Notes: generated by a model not told the origin, from the letters alone. DNA of 7,376 nucleotides from Planctomycetota bacterium (GCA_022451445.1 JAKUSY010000145.1:1-7376), one strand, 5' to 3'; shown: positions 1-5,990, counted from the first letter of the stretch. Program-made: numbers and translations.

Positions 1-188
1 CCCGACAGGCCTGGCCCCTGCCTGAAGTGGTTATCTCACTCCATGCCGGAATGAATCTCAACGACGGTCTCCCCCGGCAGGCTCAGGCCCCGCATGGCGG
101 AAAACACGGACGGATAATAAGCACCGCCCACCGTTGCGACAAGTCTATTTTCGTGAAATGTTCGGGAGAGGGCCCCAGCCCCTGGGGC
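1..188. other. Left-edge stretch with no supported gene
   Basis: I see no gene here that I can support. A plus frame stays open from base 3 to 233, but its translation has no recognisable domain, it runs straight through the hairpin at 197-218, and its start has no good ribosome site. A minus frame ending in TGA at 36-38 reads somewhat protein-like over its last 40 codons, but it is open back to 332 with no ATG, GTG or TTG before the GTG near base 139, and it lies beyond the minus-strand terminator. The end of a rightward gene entering from outside the window (plus stops at 22-24 or 52-54) cannot be judged from so few codons. Confidence 0.4.
172..188. repeat. Short perfect hairpin GCCCCAG-CCC-CTGGGGC
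   Basis: A perfect 7-bp inverted repeat (172-178 with 182-188) around a 3-base spacer. It lies directly beyond the T-run of the minus-strand terminator at 189-218. It is followed by A residues, not T residues, on the plus strand, so by itself it is not an intrinsic terminator for either direction. It may stabilise or insulate the end of the neighbouring transcript, or be incidental in GC-rich sequence. Confidence 0.5.
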
Positions 189-218
189 AAAAAAAAGAGC
201 GCCAGCAAGCTGACGCCC
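189..218 (-). terminator. Intrinsic terminator, minus strand
   Basis: Read on the minus strand, bases 218-210 give GGGCGTCAG, then a CTTG loop (209-206), then CTGGCGCTC (205-197), followed at once by eight T residues (196-189). The stem has nine pairs, two of them G-U, and is GC-rich. This is a textbook Rho-independent terminator for leftward transcription. On the plus strand the hairpin follows an A-run and is trailed only by TTCCG, so it should not stop rightward transcription. No minus-strand protein gene ends nearby, which implies that a non-coding transcript ends here. Confidence 0.8.
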
Positions 219-573
219 TTCCGTAAGAAATGAAGCAAGTAAAAGGAGAAATGGGGTGTTTGAACCTGCCTCCTTCGACCCTAAAGGGCGGTCAGAAAAT
301 ATCCGACCCGCCCAAAAGGAGGCTATCCTCCCTCAACTCTCAGACTCCTTCTTATCTCACACCTTCCGGTGTAAATCCGTCCGTTTTTAACCACAGCTCC
401 ACGGGTTGAAAGCCTTGTAGATCACTGCGAACTGGATGGGATATTAGCAAGGTCCATTCCATTTGAAAAATGCCCGCATAATTTATCTTAAGTTATTTAA
501 CCAATTGAATTTAAAGGCTTGATCACCTCCTGGCCGTGCACAGTCCCAAGCCCCTGTTTCGGCTAATTTTTGG
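189..573 (-). ncRNA. Candidate GGA-rich structured small RNA
   Basis: This is inferred, not a recognised family. The minus strand of this gene-free stretch ends at a strong intrinsic terminator (189-218) and carries many local stems. One is ACACC-GGAA-GGTGT, a GNRA-type loop (359-372). Another is a long stem pairing 268-275 with 316-323 and enclosing 286-293/305-313. A third is GGCTTG/CAAGCC (516-521/547-552). GGA occurs 14 times on the minus strand between 546 and 220; eight fit ANGGA (complements starting at 220, 271, 329, 346, 376, 380, 453 and 458) and two more are AGGA (326, 528). Repeated GGA in small hairpins, ended by an intrinsic terminator, is the architecture of CsrB/RsmZ-type RNAs that titrate CsrA/RsmA. 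I do not see tmRNA, RNase P, SRP or 6S signatures. The 5' end is a guess based on a TACAAT at 580-585. Confidence 0.35.
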
Positions 574-579
574 CCGGAA

Positions 580-608
580 ATTGTACTCATTGATCAAAAA
601 TAACCTAA
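580..608 (-). promoter_or_regulatory. Possible leftward promoter for the small RNA
   Basis: The minus strand reads TACAAT at 585-580, a 5/6 match to the -10 consensus. The hexamer 17 bp upstream is TTAGGT (608-603), a poor -35. If it is used, the transcript would start near 573 and run about 385 nt to the terminator at 189. Other AT-rich hexamers around 480-509 could serve instead, so the 5' end is open. Confidence 0.2.
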
Positions 609-618
609 TTTGTTAAAT
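590..618 (+). promoter_or_regulatory. Possible promoter of the pfk-aldolase unit
   Basis: TTGATC (590-595) and TTAAAT (613-618) are each 4/6 matches to the sigma-70 hexamers, separated by exactly 17 bp, in the most AT-rich part of the window. A start near 625 would give a leader of about 185 nt before the TTG start at 812. The leader could form weak nested stems just ahead of the ribosome site (GAACT 758-762 with AGTTC 793-797). The assignment is by eye only. Confidence 0.3.
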
Positions 619-800
619 AATAAGTGCTTAGAGAATAGCTATATTTATTTCTCAAATCAGAATACGGCTAAATATCACCCACTTCTCACTGGAAATCGAG
701 ATCGGCAGCTGAATCAACTTTTCTTCTTTCTACTGGCGCAGTTTCATAGATAATTCTGAACTTCATTCAAAACGAAGAGTCAGAAACGACTGAGTTCCCT

Positions 801-814
801 GGAGAGTTAATTTG
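801..814 (+). promoter_or_regulatory. Ribosome binding site and TTG start of pfk
   Basis: GGAG (801-804, within GGAGAG) lies seven bases before TTG at 812. The first residues after it, P-N-I-K-G-N followed by GQSGGPT, are the normal amino end of this enzyme family, and there is no ATG in a better place. TTG is therefore the likely start. Confidence 0.7.
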
Positions 815-2011
815 CCCAATATCAAAGGAAACGCGGTTATTGGCCAATCTGGTGGCCCCACATGCGTTATCAATGAAAGCCTGGTTGGAGCGATCCTCGA
901 ATCAGCAAAGTATGAGGAAATCGGCCATATGTATGGGGCTCGTCACGGCCTTGAGGGGCTCCTGACGAGCGATTTGATCGACCTTACGGCTGAGACACCG
1001 GAAACCCTTGAGCGGGTCGCCAGGACGCCCTCAGCCGCACTGGGCTCGGTAAGAAAAAAAGCTACTGAGGAAGACTGCAAGGAGCTGATCGATGTCTTCA
1101 AGGCCCACGACATCCGATATTTTTTCTACATCGGCGGCAATGACACCGCCGAGACCGCGCACATTGTAGACGAACTCGCCCGCGGGGAGGATTACGACTT
1201 CCGGGTCTGCCACATCCCCAAGACTATCGACAACGACCTTCGTGAAACGGACCATTGCCCGGGTTACGGAAGCGCCGCGAGATTCGTTGCCCTCGCCCTC
1301 ATGGGGGACAACCTCGACAATGCAGCCCTCAAAGGCGTGAAAATTGACGTCATCATGGGTCGGCACGCCGGCTTCCTCACCGGAGCCTCCGCCCTGGCAA
1401 GACAGGCCGAGACGGATGGCCCCCACCTCATCTACCTGCCTGAGGTCGCTTTCGATGAAGAGCGCTTCATCGACGATGTCGCCGCCTGCCTCGACGACAT
1501 CGGGCGTTGCGTCATAGCCGTGTCGGAGGGAATCAGCCGCCCTGATGGATCACCGGTCTTTACCAGCGGCGAGAAGGACTCGCACGGCAATATCCAGCTT
1601 TCCGGCACCGGCGCCCTTGGAGACTACCTCTCCAATCTCGTCAAGGATAAGGTGTCCGCCGCCTCGAGAGTTCGAGCTGACACCCTGGGATACATGCAGC
1701 GTTGTTTCCCAGGCATCCGCTCCGAGGTGGATGCGGCAGAAGCCCGGGCGGCCGGAGCCTTCGCCGTAAAATCGATGGTAGAGGGAGATCTCTCAAGCGG
1801 CACGGTCTGCATACGCCGCACGGAATTCTCCGGCCGCTACGGCTCTGAGCTCTTCATGACCGACCTGGACAAGGTGGCAAAATACACCAAGGAGATGCCG
1901 GCTGAATTCATCAGCGAGACGGGCAACGATGTCACCGCGGCCTTCCTCGATTACGTACGGCCTCTCGCCGACGACCTTCCAGTCATCGGTCGATTAGGGC
2001 AGGGGGCCTGA
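812..2011 (+). CDS. PPi-type 6-phosphofructokinase
   Basis: A 399-residue phosphofructokinase that phosphorylates fructose 6-phosphate at C1 in the cytoplasm. The nucleotide/PPi loop is GQSGGPT (11-17). GGNDT (108-112) stands where ATP enzymes have GGDGS; the Asp at the second variable position, together with Lys in PKTIDND (136-142), is the pairing typical of PPi-dependent enzymes, where ATP enzymes have Gly and Gly. The catalytic Asp of TID (140), MGRHAGF (182-188), LPE (209-211) and GYMQRCFPG (293-301) are all present, so the active site looks intact. The length fits the roughly 400-residue PPi-type branch rather than the roughly 320-residue E. coli PfkA. It starts at TTG behind GGAGAG and ends in TGA, 41 bp before the aldolase gene, which suggests one transcript. 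PPi use would make the step reversible. Donor specificity is inferred from two residues. Confidence 0.9.
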   Translation: MPNIKGNAVIGQSGGPTCVINESLVGAILESAKYEEIGHMYGARHGLEGLLTSDLIDLTAETPETLERVARTPSAALGSVRKKATEEDCKELIDVFKAHDIRYFFYIGGNDTAETAHIVDELARGEDYDFRVCHIPKTIDNDLRETDHCPGYGSAARFVALALMGDNLDNAALKGVKIDVIMGRHAGFLTGASALARQAETDGPHLIYLPEVAFDEERFIDDVAACLDDIGRCVIAVSEGISRPDGSPVFTSGEKDSHGNIQLSGTGALGDYLSNLVKDKVSAASRVRADTLGYMQRCFPGIRSEVDAAEARAAGAFAVKSMVEGDLSSGTVCIRRTEFSGRYGSELFMTDLDKVAKYTKEMPAEFISETGNDVTAAFLDYVRPLADDLPVIGRLGQGA

Positions 2012-2052
2012 CCTCGGCCGGCAAACAACGGGACCTACAAGCAGGAGACAAG

Positions 2053-2943
2053 ATGAGCGTACTGCCATCGGGTATCTTCCCTCCCCTGGTAACCCCCTTC
2101 AGGGATGAAGAGTTCGACCGGGATGCCTACAGGGCGAATATAGAGATCCTGAACGACACCCGGCTCGCGGGCTACGTGGTCCTCGGCTCCAACGGGGAGA
2201 GTGTCTACCTCAGCGACAAAGAAGCCGTTGAGGTCATCGAGACAGCCGTCTCCTCGAGGGCGGAAGACAAAGCCATCATCGTCGGAACCGGGAGAGAGTC
2301 CACCCGGGCGACCATCGAATCGACCCATCGCGCCGCCGCGGCCGGCGCCGATGCCGCGCTGGTCGTCCCTCCCTCCTACTACAAGGAAGCGATGACCCCG
2401 ACCGTCCTCGAAACACACTACAGGGCCGTAGCTGACGCCGCGGAGATCCCGGTCCTTCTCTACCACGTGCCGAAATTCTCTCCGATCGTCTTCCAGGCCG
2501 ACATGGTCCGGCGGCTCAGCGGCCACCCGGGCATCATCGGTATGAAAGACACCTCCCAGGACATGGTATTTCTAACCAGATGCCTGTCGGACTGCCCTGA
2601 TGACTTCACGATCTATGTCGGCACCGCCAACATACTGCTGGCCGGGTTGACTCTTGGAGCGGCCGGAGGAGTGCTGGCGCTCGCCAATATCGCCCCGGAA
2701 GAATGTGTCACCCTCTGCGATCTTTTCGAGGAAGGCCGGGCGGCCGAGGCAAGGGCGCTCCAGCAGAAACTGCTCCCGGTAAACCAGGCGGTCACCGTGC
2801 GCTACGGCATCTCCGGCCTGAAACACGCCCATGACCTGCTGGGAATGAGCGGAGGCGAAACCAGGCGGCCTCTCCTGCCCCTGGCCAGCGAGGACCGCGA
2901 AGCCCTCGAGGACATTCTCAAGGCGGGCCTCGGCAGACCCTGA
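2053..2943 (+). CDS. Class I pyruvate aldolase, HOGA1-like (DapA/NAL superfamily)
   Basis: A 296-residue TIM-barrel aldolase of the DHDPS/N-acetylneuraminate lyase superfamily. The Schiff-base Lys is K165 in GMKDTS and the catalytic Tyr is Y137 in LLYHVP. The substrate loop reads GSNGES (45-50) where DHDPS has GTTGES, and the DHDPS arginine after YNVP (E. coli R138) is replaced by Phe 142. GSNGE, LGAAGGVLALANI (201-213) and GISGLKHAHDLLG (252-264) match my recollection of 4-hydroxy-2-oxoglutarate aldolase (human HOGA1), which splits 4-hydroxy-2-oxoglutarate to pyruvate and glyoxylate. I therefore prefer a HOGA1-like or other 2-keto acid aldolase over lysine synthesis. ATG at 2053 follows AGGAG (2043-2047). 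The gene lies 41 bp after pfk and ends 2 bp before the convergent propeller gene. Substrate is uncertain; family membership is secure. Confidence 0.88.
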   Translation: MSVLPSGIFPPLVTPFRDEEFDRDAYRANIEILNDTRLAGYVVLGSNGESVYLSDKEAVEVIETAVSSRAEDKAIIVGTGRESTRATIESTHRAAAAGADAALVVPPSYYKEAMTPTVLETHYRAVADAAEIPVLLYHVPKFSPIVFQADMVRRLSGHPGIIGMKDTSQDMVFLTRCLSDCPDDFTIYVGTANILLAGLTLGAAGGVLALANIAPEECVTLCDLFEEGRAAEARALQQKLLPVNQAVTVRYGISGLKHAHDLLGMSGGETRRPLLPLASEDREALEDILKAGLGRP

Positions 2944-2945
2944 GC

Positions 2946-4682
2946 TCAAGGCCTTCGCGAAAGTTTTCGAACCACCTCGGCCCTGCCATTGGACTCGTGG
3001 ATCCTGTAGAGATTTCCGGCCTCCAGCCCTGCCAGGGTGTCCTTTCGCCCTGATGGCCACCAGACCTCCAATGAATCGAGCTGGCCGGAGGCTCCAAGGC
3101 CGAAATGCGCCCGGGCATCGCTCGCCGAGAGATAGCCCCCGCCCCGACCGACCCTTCTAGTGCTCACCTTGCCGCCCACCCGCCCCGTGAGCCGGGCGCC
3201 AATACCGTCGCGGTTGCTCTCACTCCCCACCAGTGCGATCAGCAGAGAGTTGCCGGCCCCTGCCGTACGGTTCTCGAGAAGGACAGGGGGTCCCCCCTGG
3301 ACGCTGATGAGAATGTCTATGTCCCCATCTCCATCGAGGTCCCCCTCGGCGGCCCCTCGATGGGCGCGCGCCTCTACAGCACCCTGCCCGACTGACTCCG
3401 GGCACAATTCAAAGCGCCCCTCTCCATCGTTGAGATAGAAAAAACAGGGTTGCAGGTAGCTCAGGGACGAGTTCACCTGATCGGCCGCGGGATGCACGTG
3501 CCCGTTGGCCACGAACAGATCGTCATCAGAGTCGTTGTCAAAATCCGCGAAAAAGGTACTCCAGCCCAGCGCCATGTAGGATTCCCCGGAAAAACCGCAC
3601 CCGTTGGAGTTGTCGATAAACCCCCCACCCTCCGCGCCGCGATAGAGAGCGTTCTGTTCCTGGGAATAATTGGTAACGAAAATATCCCGCAGTCCATCTC
3701 CATCGTAATCTCCAATGGCCACGCCCATCCCCGCCTGCCCCTGCCCCTCCGGGCCAAGGGACGCCCCCGCCTGCAGCGCCTCGTCCGTAAACTTTCCAGC
3801 TCCGGCATTCATCCACAGGTAGTTCTCGGTCGAGTCATTGGCCACGTAGAGATCCGGCAGGCCATCAAGGTTGAAATCATCGACCGCAACCCCAAGCCCG
3901 TAGCCGCCGACCCCGGCGCTGATCCCCGCCTGCCCGGAGACCAGACGGAACCTGCCCCCACCCTCGTTGTGGTAGAGCCTGTCGGCCGCGGGTTCGTAAA
4001 AATCCGGCCCGCAGGCTACGCGGGCGGCTCCTTCGATGCAGGGCTCACCATCATTGGGGAGAGCCTCCAGGTCAAACTGCAGATAGCCGGCGACATAGAG
4101 GTCGAGCAGCCCATCGAGGTCGTAATCGAAGAATACGGCGCTGGTGCTGAGCCCCGCATGATCGAGCCCCGCTCTCTTGCTCACCTCGAAAAACCGCCCC
4201 TCCCTGTTCTCCCAGAACCGGTCGGGGCCCCAGCAGGACAGGAAGAGGTCCTGGTCGCCGTCGTTGTCATAATCCCCCACAGCGACACCCGTCCCCCACC
4301 CCTCAAACTCGATCCCCAGCTCGGCTGAGACCTCTTCAAACCTCCCCCACGAAGACTGCCTGTAGAGGGCCGGGCCGGGGCCGGGCAGAACCTTGCCGTC
4401 CGCCAGGCTTCCCGCGTTGGGAAGAAAAAGATCCAGGAGCCCATCCCCATCCGCATCGAATACACCCGCCCCGGTACCGATGTTTTCGACAATAGTCAGC
4501 TTGTGGCGACCCCCGGACACGAGGCTACGATCCAGTCCTGCCCCTGCCGCACGGTCCACAAAATGCAGAGCTGCGGGCTGTTTCGAAGATGAGTTCCTAA
4601 AGCAGCCTGGCATCACGGCGGCGGCCGACAGCAGGGCCAGGACGAAACACCACCGGAGAGAGAAGAGGTTACTGTCTTGCAT
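2946..4682 (-). CDS. Putative lipoprotein with FG-GAP/VCBS repeats and ASPIC/UnbV domain
   Basis: A 578-residue exported protein. Residues 10-26 form a hydrophobic signal ending in VMPGC, so Cys 27 is a plausible lipidation site, although Met at -3 is not the usual Leu. Seven Ca-binding loops of the form D-x-D-x-D-G-x-x-D follow at about 76, 137, 186, 269, 325, 380 and 448; the sixth, DFDNDSDDD, has Ser for Gly. Seven such units suit a seven-bladed beta-propeller. The last part (about 488-565; IGARLTGRVGG, then YLSASDARAHFGLG and LEVWWPSGRKD) is an ASPIC/UnbV domain, as in CRTAC1-like proteins. Its ATG lies inside the end of the upstream TPR gene (14-bp overlap) with no clear ribosome site, so translation is probably coupled. 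It likely sits on the envelope and binds protein or glycan; the ligand is unknown. It ends in TGA, 2 bp from the convergent aldolase stop. Confidence 0.88.
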   Translation of the reverse strand: MQDSNLFSLRWCFVLALLSAAAVMPGCFRNSSSKQPAALHFVDRAAGAGLDRSLVSGGRHKLTIVENIGTGAGVFDADGDGLLDLFLPNAGSLADGKVLPGPGPALYRQSSWGRFEEVSAELGIEFEGWGTGVAVGDYDNDGDQDLFLSCWGPDRFWENREGRFFEVSKRAGLDHAGLSTSAVFFDYDLDGLLDLYVAGYLQFDLEALPNDGEPCIEGAARVACGPDFYEPAADRLYHNEGGGRFRLVSGQAGISAGVGGYGLGVAVDDFNLDGLPDLYVANDSTENYLWMNAGAGKFTDEALQAGASLGPEGQGQAGMGVAIGDYDGDGLRDIFVTNYSQEQNALYRGAEGGGFIDNSNGCGFSGESYMALGWSTFFADFDNDSDDDLFVANGHVHPAADQVNSSLSYLQPCFFYLNDGEGRFELCPESVGQGAVEARAHRGAAEGDLDGDGDIDILISVQGGPPVLLENRTAGAGNSLLIALVGSESNRDGIGARLTGRVGGKVSTRRVGRGGGYLSASDARAHFGLGASGQLDSLEVWWPSGRKDTLAGLEAGNLYRIHESNGRAEVVRKLSRRP

Positions 4683-5184
4683 GCTTTCGGATCATTTCCC
4701 GTAATTCATCTTCGGCGATCTTGTTCCCAGGCGCCTGGCTGATCACTTTTCGGTAATGCAAAGCCGCCTGGCCGTAAGCTCCGGATTGTCGGAGAGCCCT
4801 CGCAAGCAGCAGCCGGGCCCTGGCCTGTCGGGGGCTCAGCGAGAGAGCTTTCCAGGCGTGGCTCTGCGCCTGGTCGCTGTCTCCCGTAGACAGCTGGAAC
4901 TCACCCGCTTCGACCCACGCATCCACGCTGGCGGGCTCTCGCCTGCATTTTTGCGACCGCAGGTTCGCCCTTCGCAATCGGCTCCGATCGGCCTTCTGGA
5001 GCTTGACGAAATTCCCCAGCGCCGCATCGGCGTCTTCCTTGTCACCAGCTCTTCGAAGCGCCAGAGAGAGGGAAAAAGCCGCTTCGAGATAGGCCTTGTC
5101 TTCGCCCAGGGCACGGCGAAAATGCCCGGCGGCAACGGAGTATTTCGCCAGCAGATAGTTCGCCCTCCCCCTCAGGTAATGGAC
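4669..5184 (-). pseudogene. C-terminal half of TPR protein, beyond an in-frame amber codon
   Basis: The frame of the upstream TPR gene continues without any shift past the TAG at 5187-5185 for another 171 residues to TAA at 4671-4669. It begins VHYLRGRANYLLAKY and contains further TPR-like helices, including AFSLSLALRRAGDKEDADAA, WVEAGEFQLSTGDSDQAQSH and LLLARALRQSGAYGQAALHY. There is no ATG, GTG or TTG after the amber until TTG at 4977 (GGAG four bases upstream), which would yield only 102 residues and discard about 70 clearly TPR-like ones. This half is therefore either reached by readthrough or suppression, made from a poor internal start, or lost, or the TAG is a sequence error. The tail overlaps the start of the propeller gene by 14 bp. 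The frame is certain; whether it is expressed is not. Confidence 0.7.
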
Positions 5185-5739
5185 CTACGGTGTACTCCGG
5201 GCAGTGTGGAGGACCGAGAGAGCCTCGATCGCCTCGGAGGGACGGTCAAGCGCGAGGAGGGAGCGAGCCCGGTAGATGGCGCAATAGTAATCAGGGGGAT
5301 CTCTCCCGGCGCGCCTTGCCAGTATCTTTTCGGCGCGCTGATAAGCGCCACGCTCGTAGAGAAGAACCGCCAGCCGAAAGGCGGAACGAAAATCGGTGGA
5401 GGCGCCCACCGCCTTCTCGAGCAGCTTCTCGGCCTCAACGGTCTCCCCCCTGGAGGCAAGCACCTCCGCCATACAGTAGCTGTATCGCGGCTCGGCCCTC
5501 AGCGCCGGGGGCGCAAGAGCCAGCGCCCCGGCCGCCTTTTCAGGCAGCCGCATCTGAAGGTAGCACTCCGAAAGCAGCAGGGCGCTCTCCGTCCCACCCC
5601 CGGGGTCAGCAAGAGAGCCCTCGAGAGCTGCGGCTGCGGCCTCGAAGTCCCCGGCCTCGAGCAGGGCCTCGATGCTGTCGTTCTCACCTGCTCCCGGAGC
5701 CGACAACAGGGCGGCAAGGGCAAGGGCCGCGAGAGTCAT
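5185..5739 (-). CDS. Exported TPR protein, N-terminal half ending at an amber codon
   Basis: 184 residues up to TAG. Residues 2-17 (TLAALALAALLSAPGAG) look like a short signal peptide, though without the usual positive charge near the start, so the protein is probably exported. After it come helix-turn-helix TPR-type units, for example IEALLEAGDFEAAAAALEGS (23-42), AEVLASRGETVEAEKLLEKA (91-110), AVLLYERGAYQRAEKILARR (124-143) and ARSLLALDRPSEAIEAL (158-174). ATG at 5739 overlaps the upstream stop as ATGA and follows GGGAGG, giving a convincing start. The stop falls between TPR units (..ARSTP-amber-VHYLRGRAN..) and the same frame stays open and TPR-like to 4669, so the intended product is probably about 356 residues. 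TPR scaffolds next to propeller/ASPIC proteins suggest assembly or partner binding at the envelope. The specific role is unknown. Confidence 0.75.
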   Translation of the reverse strand: MTLAALALAALLSAPGAGENDSIEALLEAGDFEAAAAALEGSLADPGGGTESALLLSECYLQMRLPEKAAGALALAPPALRAEPRYSYCMAEVLASRGETVEAEKLLEKAVGASTDFRSAFRLAVLLYERGAYQRAEKILARRAGRDPPDYYCAIYRARSLLALDRPSEAIEALSVLHTARSTP

Positions 5740-5957
5740 TCGCCCTCCCTGGGAGCGGGTTGCTCCAGTGGGCTCTTCTCCGCAGCGCGGAGGTAATCCT
5801 GGAGACGCTCCGACATCTCTCTTCCCAGGGGGCTGTCATCGTCACCAAGGAAATGAAGCGCCATCCTCTGGGTTTCCACGGCCAGGTCATGCTGCCCGAG
5901 CAGGTGATAGGCCTGGGCCATCGAGTCGTACATCCTGGGGCTCTTGTCACCGGACAT
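5736..5957 (-). CDS. Small TPR-like protein
   Basis: A 73-residue product, starting at the ATG at 5957 behind AAGGTG, holding one TPR-like hairpin (SPRMYDSMAQAYHLLGQHD then LAVETQRMALHFL) and a charged helical tail. The frame is open upstream and a second ATG at 6065, behind a purine-rich AAGGAG only two bases away, would give 109 residues. I prefer 5957 because codons between the two carry rare-looking choices (ATA, TTA, TGT, CAA, AGA), lack TPR character and overlap an AT-rich island that may be the promoter. The sequence resembles the last repeat of long TPR proteins, so it may be a remnant of a larger gene. Its TGA overlaps the next ATG by 4 bp, making it the first gene of the leftward unit. 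No signal peptide is seen from the 5957 start. Function is unknown. Confidence 0.55.
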   Translation of the reverse strand: MSGDKSPRMYDSMAQAYHLLGQHDLAVETQRMALHFLGDDDSPLGREMSERLQDYLRAAEKSPLEQPAPREGE

Positions 5958-5990
5958 GGCTGGCACCTTGAAATAGAGGATGGAATAGGT

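Noticed and set aside
27..233. 68-codon plus-strand open frame at the left edge
   Set aside because: The frame has no recognisable domain, poor codon character and no ribosome site, and it crosses the terminator hairpin of the opposite strand.
251..275. tRNA or tmRNA T-arm-like GGTTCAAAC on the minus strand
   Set aside because: The flanking bases do not form a 5-bp T stem, and there is no acceptor stem or CCA.
36..332. 99-codon minus-strand open frame whose end reads protein-like (GGAYYPSVFSAMRGL, then VVEIHSGME and stop)
   Set aside because: It lacks an ATG, GTG or TTG over most of its length, and passes through the compound stem and the U8 terminator, so it is probably chance.
301..348. 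Glycine-riboswitch-like AACTCTCAG on the plus strand
   Set aside because: The rest of the aptamer core is missing, and the nearest rightward gene starts about 470 bases away.
359..372. CCGGAAGG hairpin as an SRP RNA apical loop
   Set aside because: The GGAA tetraloop is present, but the symmetric internal loop needed for Ffh binding (AGCAGC / UCAGG) is missing.
545..569. Plus-strand terminator (AGCC..GGCT then ATTTTT)
   Set aside because: The stem is only four base pairs with an eight-base loop, too weak to call.
335..809. AACTCTC (335-341) pairing with GAGAGTT (803-809) over the pfk ribosome site
   Set aside because: A seven-base match over 460 bases is expected by chance, and the left part is probably upstream of the plus-strand promoter.
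3450..4328. 292-codon plus-strand open frame antisense to the propeller gene
   Set aside because: It is the shadow of the repeat-rich gene on the other strand; the minus frame has seven Ca loops, a signal peptide and an ASPIC domain.
4756..5796. 346-codon plus-strand open frame antisense to the TPR gene
   Set aside because: It has a low-complexity, Arg/Gly/Pro-rich translation with no domain. The opposite strand gives clear TPR helices, and the shadow arises from high GC.
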